Shown here: piece after piece, positions 25,110 through 33,085 of the stretch
Layout of the letters: every line of letters starts with the position of its first letter
Position numbering within the stretch: the stretch's first letter is position 1
Origin: Hydrogenophilales bacterium 16-61-112
Lineage (GTDB): Bacteria; Pseudomonadota; Gammaproteobacteria; Burkholderiales; Thiobacillaceae
Length of the DNA: 46,173 nt
NCBI GenBank assembly: GCA_002257045.1
Contig: NCHD01000002.1
Coordinates: 1 to 46,173, forward strand
Reading direction: 5' to 3'
Program-made: the position numbers and the translations under genes
Notes under the pieces: generated by a model
Database searches by the model: none
Told to the model about the DNA's origin: nothing
What the model saw: the letters and a program-made list of their open reading frames with translations, nothing else

Positions 25110-26376
25110 GATCACACCCGATCAAACCCGGTCAGCGCCCAGGCACTGGTACGGCCTGGCCTATCTGCTCGTCTTCGTCGCGGGGGTGGGATTTTTTCTG
25201 CTCTCGTTCATTGCGCTGGGGGTTCTGCCGGGATTGCGCCTGGCCGACACGATCGCTTCTCCTGCCCAGGCGGACATGCCGGATTACACGGCCGCCGAAC
25301 TTCGCGGCCGCCGCGTCTACGCCAGTCTGGGCTGTGCGTTGTGCCACACGCAGCAAGTACGTTTTCTACCCGTCGATGTGCGCCGCTGGGGTGCACCCAC
25401 TGCAGCGTGGGAAACGCGTTACGACTTTCCGCAACTGTGGGGTACGCGCCGTATTGGCCCCGACCTGGCACGCGAAACCAGCGTTCGCAGCGACGACTGG
25501 CAACTCACTCATCTGTACAAGCCGCAATGGGTTGTGCCGGGTTCCGTGATGCCGGCTTTCCCCTGGTTGTTCGACGGCCGCGCGGATCGTCCCACTGCGG
25601 CGGCCTCCGACCTGCTGGCCTACTTGCGCACGCTGGGACGTGCGCAACAGCTGGGCGCAGGCAAGGGCGTGAACGCCAGCCTTGATACCGGCATGGATCC
25701 GGTGATGTTGATGGAAATCACGAATTTATGTGCTGCGCCTTTTATCAATCCCAATCAGGCTCGCGTCGATGATTCCGCACCCGATCGGGTGCAAGCGGCA
25801 GCCGGGCGCGACCCGCTATTCGCGCGCGGCAGCACGCTGTTCGCACAAAATTGTGCGGGATGCCACGGCGCCACTGGCGATGGGAACGGCCTTGCCGCAT
25901 CCGGTCTGTCGCCCAAACCCAAAAATCTGCGTCAAACTCAATTTTCAACCCAGGGATTGGCTCACATCTTGTGGAACGGCGTAGCCGGCTCGGCCATGCC
26001 GGCCTGGCGTGATTTGTCCACGCTCGATCTTGCCAGCCTGACGACCTACGTACAGTCGCTGCATCCCGCTTCTGTCGACCCGGCGCAAGCTCCCGCATCC
26101 ATCCTGGCGCATGGCGCTGCGGTTTATGCAAGCAACTGTCTGAGTTGCCACGGCGCGCAAGGCCAGGGCAACGGTCCGGTCGGCTTGCTGCTCTTGCCTC
26201 GACCCGCGAATTTCACCGCCATGCAACCCGACACGACTCGTGTGATTCAGGTGCTGAACGAAGGGATTCCGGGCACCGGCATGCCGCCGTGGCCGGGCCT
26301 GGCGCCGGCAGACAAACAGGCGGTGGCTGCATTCGTGCGCACCCTGTACAAATCCAAAGCGGAGCAAACCCCATGA
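25102..26376 (+). CDS. CcoO-CcoP-type fusion: triple-haem cytochrome c oxidase subunit
   Basis: A 424-residue protein with one N-terminal membrane helix (LAYLLVFVAGVGFFLLSFIA, residues 19-38) and three haem c sites. CALCH (78-82) lies in a CcoO-like domain (GRRVYASLGCALCHTQQ, WGTRRIGPDL, distal Met in VMPAFPWL). CAGCH (251-255) and CLSCH (346-350) lie in two small CcoP-like domains with GSAMPAW and GTGMPPW as distal Met sites. In usual cbb3 oxidases CcoO (one haem) and CcoP (two haems) are separate proteins. It hands electrons from cytochrome c4 to CcoN. It overlaps both neighbours by a few bases. Confidence 0.85.
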   Translation: MVEITPDQTRSAPRHWYGLAYLLVFVAGVGFFLLSFIALGVLPGLRLADTIASPAQADMPDYTAAELRGRRVYASLGCALCHTQQVRFLPVDVRRWGAPTAAWETRYDFPQLWGTRRIGPDLARETSVRSDDWQLTHLYKPQWVVPGSVMPAFPWLFDGRADRPTAAASDLLAYLRTLGRAQQLGAGKGVNASLDTGMDPVMLMEITNLCAAPFINPNQARVDDSAPDRVQAAAGRDPLFARGSTLFAQNCAGCHGATGDGNGLAASGLSPKPKNLRQTQFSTQGLAHILWNGVAGSAMPAWRDLSTLDLASLTTYVQSLHPASVDPAQAPASILAHGAAVYASNCLSCHGAQGQGNGPVGLLLLPRPANFTAMQPDTTRVIQVLNEGIPGTGMPPWPGLAPADKQAVAAFVRTLYKSKAEQTP

Positions 26377-26609
26377 TTGCAGCGATTGTCGGGGCGATCA
26401 TTCTCATCGTGCTGGCGCTCGTTATCGTGTGGTATTACTCGCCCGCATTCCGGGTTTGGACCGAGAAACCCAAATACACCATGCTCGAACGCGATGCCCT
26501 GTTTGAGCGCACGGGCATAGGGAATCGATTGCCGACAGCAAACATCGAAAAGCTGGATGGGTTAAACGATATGAAAAACAAAGGAAAGCATGATGAAAAC
26601 CGGTATTAA
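26373..26609 (+). CDS. Small single-helix protein, possible oxidase subunit
   Basis: A 78-residue protein starting with one membrane helix (MIAAIVGAIILIVLALVIVW) and a charged cytoplasmic tail. It has no match to a named family that I can support, although CcoQ/CcoS-like small subunits have a similar layout. ATGA overlap with the fusion subunit and 20-bp overlap with tetH place it in the operon and suggest that it belongs to the oxidase complex. Confidence 0.65.
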   Translation: MIAAIVGAIILIVLALVIVWYYSPAFRVWTEKPKYTMLERDALFERTGIGNRLPTANIEKLDGLNDMKNKGKHDENRY

Positions 26610-28128
26610 TTTAGCACTGAGCATCGCACTGGTATTTTCTGGAGCTGGGGCCGCCCAAGCCCAAGCCCAAGCCCAAGCCCAAGGCAAATTGAATAAAAGC
26701 ACGGATACCCCGGTCGAAAAGGGGGGTCCATACGACCGGGTCTATTATCCGGAAAATGCACCCGCTCCGGGTGAAGGCGCTGCCTTCCCTCAAGAGTGGT
26801 TATATGCGTATGGCAACACGGAGCGGAATGCGGCGGCACCCAAGGTACCGAGTAGCGCGCCGGCCTGGATCAGGGAAGGGGTTTCCTGGCAGTTCGCCGA
26901 GGCGCGCTCATGGCCGCTAGCCAATAAGCCCTTCGCGAGTGAAGCGATAGGTGAAGCCAGCGGTGATACCACCATGACCCAGTGGATGGGAAATGCGCTG
27001 GGGGTGACCGCGGTCGATGGCATTGTTTACGCGCAGAGCGACGATCAGTTTATCTATGCAGTGAATGCCCGTACCGGCAAGCTCATCTGGCGCACCAGCC
27101 CGGTTGGCAGTACCTTCATGGGGCAGCCACTGGTGCAGGGAAATATCGTGTATGTAAATGCCGGTACCGTGGGCTTCAACTTCTCCAATGTGCAGGCGTT
27201 TGCCAAAAAAGGCAGCGCTGTCCGGGGAGCGGGGGTCGAGTTCAACGGCATCTATGCGCTGGACAAACGCACAGGCGAACTGCTATGGCATTTTGATACC
27301 AAAGGCGATGTGATGCCTACACCTGCAATCAGCGACGGACAACTTGTTTTCTCTACCGGTTCCGGTGATATCTATGCACTCGATGCAAAATCGGGCGAGC
27401 AACGCTGGGTGAACAAGGTAGGCGGGATGGGGAATATGTCGAGTCCGGCCATATACAAAGGCAAGATTTACGTGGGCATGTCCGTGCCAGCCTATCTGTT
27501 TTGCCTGGACGCCACCACAGGCAAAACCTTGTGGAAAGCGCAGATACCCAAAGCCATCAATACAGGGATAGGCGATGTCTCTCCTGCTGTTTCGGATGGC
27601 GTTGTAGTGATCGATGCGATATCAGACCTGAAAACAGTCAATGGCAAAGATACAGTGGATGTCACCGTCGGCGCGTTTGACAGCACGAGCGGAAAGCCGC
27701 TATGGACGCATAAAATGGGACGCGGCAGCAAGCCGCCAGCCTTTAAGGGTGGCGTTCCGATGATTCATGACGGTATCGTTTATGTCGGTGCCCCGGTCCA
27801 GAGTATTTATCAGGCGCTAGACCTGAAAACCGGAAAACCGCGCTGGACATGGTCGGTGCCAAAACCCGGTCCCGCTGGTGCAGGACGCGGTCCGGCTACT
27901 TATTATGATGACATGTTGTACATATCCACCTCAGGCACGGTCTACGCCGTCAATCCCAAGACCGGCATACTCGCCGGTCAAAAGGATATCGGCGGCCGTT
28001 TTGGCATTGTCAGTCCGACGATTGTCGGCGGCACGATGTATCTGGGAAATTCGTGGGACTGGATCATCGCCCTCCCTGTTTCTGAAGTAACGGCGAACGG
28101 CGCGCAGAAAAAAACAGGCCGCCAGTGA
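26590..28128 (+). CDS. tetH: Tetrathionate hydrolase (PQQ-like beta-propeller)
   Basis: A 512-residue secreted beta-propeller with segments that match acidithiobacilli tetrathionate hydrolase as I remember it: SWQFAEARSWPL, TTMTQWMGNALGV, GIGDVSPAVSDGVVVIDA, PAFKGGVPMIHDGIVYVG and the final YLGNSWDWIIALP. TetH hydrolyses tetrathionate to thiosulfate, sulfate and sulfur outside the cytoplasm. Repeats of the type ALD..TG...W are propeller blades, as in PQQ dehydrogenases, but it sits beside tsdA. The signal peptide contains a run of Ala-Gln pairs. The start has an AAGGAAAG site and overlaps the previous gene. Last intact gene of the operon. Confidence 0.8.
   Translation: MMKTGINLALSIALVFSGAGAAQAQAQAQAQGKLNKSTDTPVEKGGPYDRVYYPENAPAPGEGAAFPQEWLYAYGNTERNAAAPKVPSSAPAWIREGVSWQFAEARSWPLANKPFASEAIGEASGDTTMTQWMGNALGVTAVDGIVYAQSDDQFIYAVNARTGKLIWRTSPVGSTFMGQPLVQGNIVYVNAGTVGFNFSNVQAFAKKGSAVRGAGVEFNGIYALDKRTGELLWHFDTKGDVMPTPAISDGQLVFSTGSGDIYALDAKSGEQRWVNKVGGMGNMSSPAIYKGKIYVGMSVPAYLFCLDATTGKTLWKAQIPKAINTGIGDVSPAVSDGVVVIDAISDLKTVNGKDTVDVTVGAFDSTSGKPLWTHKMGRGSKPPAFKGGVPMIHDGIVYVGAPVQSIYQALDLKTGKPRWTWSVPKPGPAGAGRGPATYYDDMLYISTSGTVYAVNPKTGILAGQKDIGGRFGIVSPTIVGGTMYLGNSWDWIIALPVSEVTANGAQKKTGRQ
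26653..26682 (+). repeat. Five tandem GCCCAA hexamers in the tetH signal peptide
   Basis: GCCCAA is repeated five times without error and encodes Ala-Gln pairs at the signal-peptide end of TetH. Slippage would change the spacing of the cleavage site in steps of two residues without breaking the frame. Confidence 0.85.
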
Positions 28129-28193
28129 GTTTGTTACGAAGGGGTGTCAGTCCAAGAGCCTGCTCATCCCGACTGTTTACTTGAGAGTGTGTG

Positions 28194-28957
28194 ATGGAAA
28201 TCTATCTACCCACCGAGGCGAATAGCCTAAATAGCGCAGACCAACTTTACGATATCCCCGCTTTTGGCAACGCCAGTCTGTTGCATTTCACCGACTGTCA
28301 CGCCCAGCTGCTACCCATCTATTATCGCGAACCCAGCATCAACCTTGGCGTAGGCAGCGCTGAAGGGAATGCGCCGCATCTTGTCGGCAAACCGCTGCTG
28401 GATGCGTATGGAATCAAGGCCGGCAGCCGGCAGGCCTACGCGTTTTCGCATCTGGATTTCTGTGCGGCGGCGCGGGCCTACGGCAAGGTGGGCGGCTTCG
28501 CGCATCTCGCAACGCTGGTCAAGCGGATGAAGGCCAGCCGTCCCAAGGCCTTGTTGCTCGATGGCGGGGACAGCTGGCAAGGGATCGGCCACGGCATTGT
28601 GGACGGCCGGGCAGGACATGGTCGAGGTCTCGCTGGCTTTAGGCGTCGACGTCATGACCGGCATTGGGAGTTCTCACGGCGTCGAGCGCGTCCTGCAGGT
28701 CGTGCGCAATGACTTCAAGGACAAGCTTGCCTTCATTACCCAGAACATCGTGCACGAAGACAGCGACGCCCCGTGTTCGATGCGTGTGTCATGCGTGAAC
28801 AGAACGGCATTCTGGTTGCCATTATCGGCCAGGCGTTTCCCTTACACGCCCAAGGCGAACGGCATGCAATTCACCCCAGACTGGGCATTCGGGATTGATG
28901 AAGCGCGCCTTCAGGTGGTGGTCAACGAAGTGCGCAAAAAAGGGGCGCAGGTTTGGG
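28194..28957 (+). pseudogene. soxB: Decayed soxB copy 1 (5' part), lost 3' end
   Basis: In frame from 28194 the DNA encodes unmistakable SoxB: LYDIPAFGNASLLHFTDCHA, LLPIYYREPSINLGVG, AYGKVGGFAHLATLVKRMK and LLLDGGDSWQG. The usual Tat signal is missing; the sequence starts MEIYLPTEAN. About base 28580 one extra base shifts the frame (compare copy 2), and several small deletions follow around 28660-28780. Homology to SoxB ends at about 28952, where IS3-like DNA takes over. Bases 28376-28952 are repeated at 33476-34053. SoxB hydrolyses the sulfate group from SoxY-bound sulfur in the periplasm; this copy cannot be made whole. Confidence 0.9.
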
Positions 28958-28991
28958 TGCGGCGGGTGCGCCGCGCCGATTTCTTGACCAT
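28958..28991 (-). mobile_element. N-terminal fragment of an IS3-type transposase OrfA
   Basis: On the minus strand an AAGGAG site and ATG 28991 open MVKKSARRTRRT, the first residues of an IS3-family OrfA as I remember it. It then runs straight into the decayed soxB copy. Only the first dozen codons remain. The fragment marks the right end of soxB copy 1. Confidence 0.5.
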
Positions 28992-29020
28992 CATAAACTC
29001 CTTCTCGCCAGGCTGTTTCC

Positions 29021-29083
29021 AGCCCAGCATCATGCCCGGAGTTTCCACTTATAGCGTTGTGCAGACTTGCGGAGCCACTTCTG
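29021..29083 (-). repeat. 63-bp inverted repeat X (partner at 33023-33085)
   Basis: Reading plus, bases from AGCCCAGCATCATGCCCGG to CACTTCTG match the reverse complement of 33023-33085 without gaps, with roughly seven substitutions in 63 bp. It lies directly upstream of the OrfA fragment and looks like an insertion-element end. Together the two copies bracket the NHL and SoxB-like genes. Confidence 0.75.
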
Positions 29084-29518
29084 GCAGCAGATGGTTTACA
29101 AAATGTTTTCTAAATTACTGACTTATGAGTAAGGGTTCTTTTTGTTGGCAGGGGCCTGAGGGTGTCGGGATTTTTTACACTTGATTCCTTAGCTGCGCCT
29201 CAATCATTGTCAAAAAATATTGTAAATGCCTGATTGTAAATTGAATTATTAACATGAAATAATTTTGGCACGATACGTGCTTAGTTATTTGAATTAGAAA
29301 ATAATAGAATTCAAACATACTAATATTGTTTGACTTACATTTCTAATTATGGGCCGGTTGTGGGCCGGCTGGTGGCAAACGAAAGGCGATACGTGGAAAA
29401 ATCCTGGTTGATCTAAACGTCCAATCTTGTAAAAGACCACAATTTACTTAAGCGTTTTTAACTGTGAGTGATTGGAAAAAACGTTTTATAACAACTTTTT
29501 ATAGCGAAGGAGAGAGGA
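29084..29518. other. AT-rich 435-bp leader region without a gene
   Basis: Base composition here is clearly more AT-rich than on either side (runs such as TTATTTGAATTAGAAAATAA). No gene-like frame is present. It contains the sigma-54-type promoter at 29266-29281 and ends in the AAGGAG site of the NHL gene, so it seems to be a long regulatory leader. Confidence 0.6.
29266..29281 (+). promoter_or_regulatory. Sigma-54-type promoter candidate for the NHL/SoxB-like pair
   Basis: TGGCACGATACGTGCT fits TGGCACGNNNNTTGCW with one mismatch and the exact GG-N10-GC spacing. Transcription would begin near 29293 and leave a leader of about 225 nt before ATG 29519. Sigma-54 promoters need an activator, whose sites would lie farther upstream, near or in the soxB relic. 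Confidence 0.6.
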
Positions 29519-31006
29519 ATGAGCATGAATGACAATGTAAAAAAAGTGGGTAATCCATTTTCCGTATCACGACGTGACCTTCTAAAAGGAGCGGGCGGCT
29601 TAGGGGCTGCCGCTTTGGCAGCGCCATTCATCGGAGCGGGTACTGCGCTTGCCCGACCCGTGCAAGAGGATGAGTCTGTTCCATTTGGCATGAACGAGAA
29701 TTTTGGTTTTCCTCAGCCAAAAAAACAGAGTGAGATCTGGTCGGTGGACTACGCGGGTAATCTCTGGCCCGGCATGCGTAACGGCCCCGCCCTTTTTGCG
29801 ATGTTCCACCCCGCGACCGGAATCCATATCGAAGACGATGGCTCGCTGAAGGTTGCCGATGCGCGCAACTCGGTTATCCGCAACATCTCCAATTTAGGCG
29901 ATGTGACCATGTTCAGCGGCAGTTCGCAGCAGTATCCATTCAAAGACGGTGCTGCAACTGTGGCGACCTACAACAGCCCCAACGATATCGACAAGCTCAG
30001 TACCGGCAACTACGTGGTGGGCGACCGTGAGAACAATGCCATTCGGCTGGTCATGGCGGACGGATCGGTCAAGACCATTGCCGGGCAAGGCAACTGCAAA
30101 AGCAAATACAACGGCGATCAAGTCGATGCCCGTCTGGCCCAACTCAATCGCCCGTTGACGCTGAGCGTGGCCGACCAGGCTACCGCGTGGCACACGCAAG
30201 ACACGGTGTACTTTGCAGACCGCGACAACTTCCTGATTCGCAAACTGGTGCCCAATGGCGACGGCACCTGGTCGCTGGTCACCGTTGCGGGCGTCCCCCC
30301 CACACCCGGTGCCGACCCTTGCGGTCCGCTGACGTATTACCCTGGTGCAACCAATGGTCCGGTGGCGCAGGCAAAATTCCGCGGTCCTTGCGGCCTAGTT
30401 CTGAGTGACGACGAACGTTATCTGTATGTTGCCGAGCGCGACAATAACGTCGTACGCGTGATTGATCTGATGATGGGTGTGGTCGGTACCTACGCCGGCG
30501 TGGTGATGGTTGGTCAGGGCAAGGGCGGTTATCAGGACGGCCCTGCTGCAACCGCGTTGTTCAATGGCCCCTCCCAGATCGATTCGGATAGCAGCCGTAA
30601 TCTGTATATGGCGGACCGCTTCAACCATCTGATTCGCAAGATCACGCCGAGCGCCGACCCGATGAAAGCCTCGATGGTGCAGACATACGCAGGCGTGCCG
30701 ATGGAGAGCGGGCGGCATAGTGGTCCGGCATTGAAGGCGAAGTTTTACGAGCCTTGGGGTCTGTCGGTTGACCGCAACAGCGGACTGGTGTTTGTCGGCG
30801 ATACCGGCAACAGCCGCGTCGCGGTGATCGGCCCCTTCAACCTAATCTGGGACGCTTTCGTCGAGCGCATCAATACCGCACGGATTGCCGAATACCAGTT
30901 GCTGATGGCGGAATATATGGACTTCTACCGTGGCAGCCCAGAGCGTAATGCGAAGCGGAATCCATACACCGGTGAAGGTCTTCCTGGACCCAGTGACGAC
31001 CTTTAA
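29519..31006 (+). CDS. Tat-exported NHL-repeat beta-propeller protein
   Basis: A 495-residue protein with a twin-arginine signal (SVSRRDLLKGAGGLGAAAL, cleavage near ALA). The mature part is made of NHL-type blades: ADARNSVIRNI, GDRENNAIRLVMADGSVKTI, FADRDNFLIRKL, VAERDNNVVRVIDL, MADRFNHLIRKI and VGDTGNSRVAVIG. Tat export implies folding in the cytoplasm, often around a cofactor, but no cofactor site is evident. Cysteines are few. AAGGAG lies 6 nt before ATG 29519. It precedes the SoxB-like gene by 143 bp and probably shares its promoter. Function unknown; a periplasmic partner of the SoxB-like protein is an inference. Confidence 0.75.
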   Translation: MSMNDNVKKVGNPFSVSRRDLLKGAGGLGAAALAAPFIGAGTALARPVQEDESVPFGMNENFGFPQPKKQSEIWSVDYAGNLWPGMRNGPALFAMFHPATGIHIEDDGSLKVADARNSVIRNISNLGDVTMFSGSSQQYPFKDGAATVATYNSPNDIDKLSTGNYVVGDRENNAIRLVMADGSVKTIAGQGNCKSKYNGDQVDARLAQLNRPLTLSVADQATAWHTQDTVYFADRDNFLIRKLVPNGDGTWSLVTVAGVPPTPGADPCGPLTYYPGATNGPVAQAKFRGPCGLVLSDDERYLYVAERDNNVVRVIDLMMGVVGTYAGVVMVGQGKGGYQDGPAATALFNGPSQIDSDSSRNLYMADRFNHLIRKITPSADPMKASMVQTYAGVPMESGRHSGPALKAKFYEPWGLSVDRNSGLVFVGDTGNSRVAVIGPFNLIWDAFVERINTARIAEYQLLMAEYMDFYRGSPERNAKRNPYTGEGLPGPSDDL

Positions 31007-31149
31007 TCAACGGGAATAAAGAGGGCCGTCAGGCTCTCCCCATTCATAAGTTACGAGAAACTTGCGCTGCAATCGGGGTGCGTTGAGTGATCATGCGCCT
31101 CTCGATTGGCTTCGCTATTAAATATAAGCAATACAAGAAAGGATTTACG

Positions 31150-32943
31150 ATGAAAAACAAGCAACCCTCACAAAAAACGCTTTTCGCGCTCATGCTGGCG
31201 ACTTGCATGCTGCCCGCTACGGTCACCCCTGCATTGGCCACTACCGACGCAGCGATGATGACCAGCGCCAACCGGCAGGCGGAAGCCGACAAAAACAGAG
31301 TCACCAACCTGACCCTGCTGCAGACCGGCGACATCCACGGCCATATGATCCCGCGTCCGTGCCTGCGCTGCGATGACGAGCCAATGCTGGGCGGCCTAGC
31401 CTACATGTACACCAAAATCCAGCAGGTGCGCGCGACGAATGCAAACACCTTGCTGTTCAATACCGGCGACACCATCCAGGGAAGCGCGGAAGCCCTGTTC
31501 ACCAAGGGCCAGGCATTGGTCGACGTGCTCGACCAGTTTGGCTATGACGGCTATGCACCGGGCAACTGGGATTACGTTTACGGCATCGACCGTTTCCTTG
31601 AGCTTTTCGGCAATAACCGCTGGGGCGGCGTCGCAGCCAACGTGTATTACGACGAAATAGTCTATCCCGAAAAGGCCGGTCAGACCTTGCTGCCACCCTA
31701 CCGCATCCTGACGGTCGACGGCGTCAAAATCGGGCTGCTCGGTCTTTCGAGCGAACGCGCCATCAATGCGCTCGGCCCCTGGGTGACCAAGGGGATCAAG
31801 TTCACGTCCGATGGCGCTGAATTGCCCGGCTACATCGACACCTTGCGCAATACCGAGAAAGTCGATTTGATCTTTCTGGTATCCGAATTCGGCTTGGCGA
31901 AAAACGTCTATTTCGGCGAGAACTACGATGGTATCGACGTCATTATGTCGTCCGACATGCATGAAGAAACGCCCGAGCCGGTCGTCACGCGTAACGGCAC
32001 TATCGTGACCGAAGTGGGTCAGGACGGCACCCGTCTGGGCCAACTGGACCTGAAGCTAAAAAACGGCAAAATCGTCAAGTGGGACTACACTTTCCACACG
32101 ATCGATACGCGCAAAATCAAGCCCGACGCGAAAATTGCGGCGATCATCAAAAATGAGCGCAAGGAATTCGTCGCATCGAAGTTCTTTAAAACGCACGTCA
32201 ATCCCTTTAACGGCGCACTCCTGAAAACCCCGATCGACACCGTAGTCGGCACGGCGGAGATCGGTCTGCATCGCAGCAACTTCACCGATACGAATATGTC
32301 GGCCAGCGTCGAAGGCACCTCTTCCGATTTCCTGGCGGATGCATTCAAGACCGAAGCCGGTGCGGATGTCGGCCAGATTCGCGGATTCCGCTATGGCACG
32401 AATATCAAGCCGGGTCCGATCAAGCTGGAAGACCTGTATCACTTCATGCCGATCGGCGCCCAGATTGCAAACGTGACCGTCACCGGGCAAGCCCTCAAGA
32501 ACCAGCTCGAAGGCAGCGCCAACGGCTCGTTCAACCCGGACGTGTTTGCCTGGACCGGCGGCTGGCTGAATGGCTACAGCGGCCTGAAGTTCGATCTCGA
32601 CGTCTATGCTTCGCAGGGTAAACGTATTCAGAACCTGAAAATGTTCAACCGCCAGACCGGCGCGTATGAGCCGATCGACCCGACCGCCAGCTATGTGTTT
32701 GCCGGCTACTGGTATGCCCAGAACCCGCTGGATGTAGGTGGCGTGAAAGCGACCACGACGGTAACGCCGATTAAGGGCGCGAATGGTGAGACGCTGGATG
32801 CGACTGAACTGGTGGTCAATTATCTGAAGACGCATACCGCCAATCCCGAGTTGAACCGCATCAATCTGGTTGCGCCTTTGCCGGCACCTGTTTACGGCAA
32901 TCGTGAAGAGCAGCCGTTGAAAGGTGTATCTACAGCGTATTAA
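31150..32943 (+). CDS. Divergent SoxB / 5'-nucleotidase-family metallohydrolase, Sec-exported
   Basis: A 597-residue protein with a signal peptide (LFALMLATCMLPATVTPALA), a metallophosphatase domain and a C-terminal 5'-nucleotidase domain. Motifs: GDIHGH, NTGDTIQGS, GNWDYVYG (Trp where nucleotidases have His, as in SoxB HWEF), LVSEFG where SoxB has LLSHNG, and SSDMHEETP where SoxB has GGHTHDGVP. The C-terminal GFRYGTNIKPG matches SoxB GFRWGTTLLPG. It is therefore of SoxB descent, but two metal-ligand positions read Glu and Asp. A Cys pair (RPCLRCDD) is extra. ATG 31150 follows AAAGGA by 7 nt. Substrate unknown; it lies between two dead soxB copies. Confidence 0.75.
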   Translation: MKNKQPSQKTLFALMLATCMLPATVTPALATTDAAMMTSANRQAEADKNRVTNLTLLQTGDIHGHMIPRPCLRCDDEPMLGGLAYMYTKIQQVRATNANTLLFNTGDTIQGSAEALFTKGQALVDVLDQFGYDGYAPGNWDYVYGIDRFLELFGNNRWGGVAANVYYDEIVYPEKAGQTLLPPYRILTVDGVKIGLLGLSSERAINALGPWVTKGIKFTSDGAELPGYIDTLRNTEKVDLIFLVSEFGLAKNVYFGENYDGIDVIMSSDMHEETPEPVVTRNGTIVTEVGQDGTRLGQLDLKLKNGKIVKWDYTFHTIDTRKIKPDAKIAAIIKNERKEFVASKFFKTHVNPFNGALLKTPIDTVVGTAEIGLHRSNFTDTNMSASVEGTSSDFLADAFKTEAGADVGQIRGFRYGTNIKPGPIKLEDLYHFMPIGAQIANVTVTGQALKNQLEGSANGSFNPDVFAWTGGWLNGYSGLKFDLDVYASQGKRIQNLKMFNRQTGAYEPIDPTASYVFAGYWYAQNPLDVGGVKATTTVTPIKGANGETLDATELVVNYLKTHTANPELNRINLVAPLPAPVYGNREEQPLKGVSTAY

Positions 32944-32954
32944 TGCAATCCTGG

Positions 32955-32983
32955 TATGACGTGGGCAATGAGCCCACGTCATA
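32955..32983 (+). terminator. Perfect 12-bp hairpin after the SoxB-like gene
   Basis: TATGACGTGGGC (32955-32966) and GCCCACGTCATA (32972-32983) pair perfectly around a 5-nt loop, 12 bp past the stop codon. There is no following U-run, so it may act as a terminator or mRNA 3'-end stabiliser. Its right arm is repeated at 33012-33023. Confidence 0.5.
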
Positions 32984-33044
32984 CAGATTTGTGGGGGCAC
33001 TTCTGTATGAGCCCACGTCATACAGAAGTGCCCCCACAAATCTG
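32984..33044. repeat. Perfect 24-bp palindrome with 13-nt loop
   Basis: CAGATTTGTGGGGGCACTTC continues to 33007, and its exact reverse complement fills 33021-33044. The loop (TGAGCCCACGTCA) repeats the sequence that precedes the left arm. Two facing copies of the same element end would produce this; the right arm passes into the 63-bp repeat Y. Confidence 0.9.
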
Positions 33045-33085
33045 CACAGCGCTATAAGTGGAGACTCCGGGCATGATGCCGGGCT
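33023..33085 (+). repeat. 63-bp inverted repeat Y (partner at 29021-29083)
   Basis: Inverted copy of repeat X, in the opposite orientation and without gaps. Next to it, reading minus from about 33200, short fragments such as VREVLRENGIRSRH suggest remains of a transposase frame, but they are too broken to assign. Confidence 0.75.

Noticed and set aside
26590-28128. TetH as a PQQ alcohol dehydrogenase
   Set aside because: The propeller looks like PQQ enzymes, but TTMTQWMGNALG, GDVSPAVSDG and the NSWDWI end match tetrathionate hydrolase, and it sits in an operon with tsdA.
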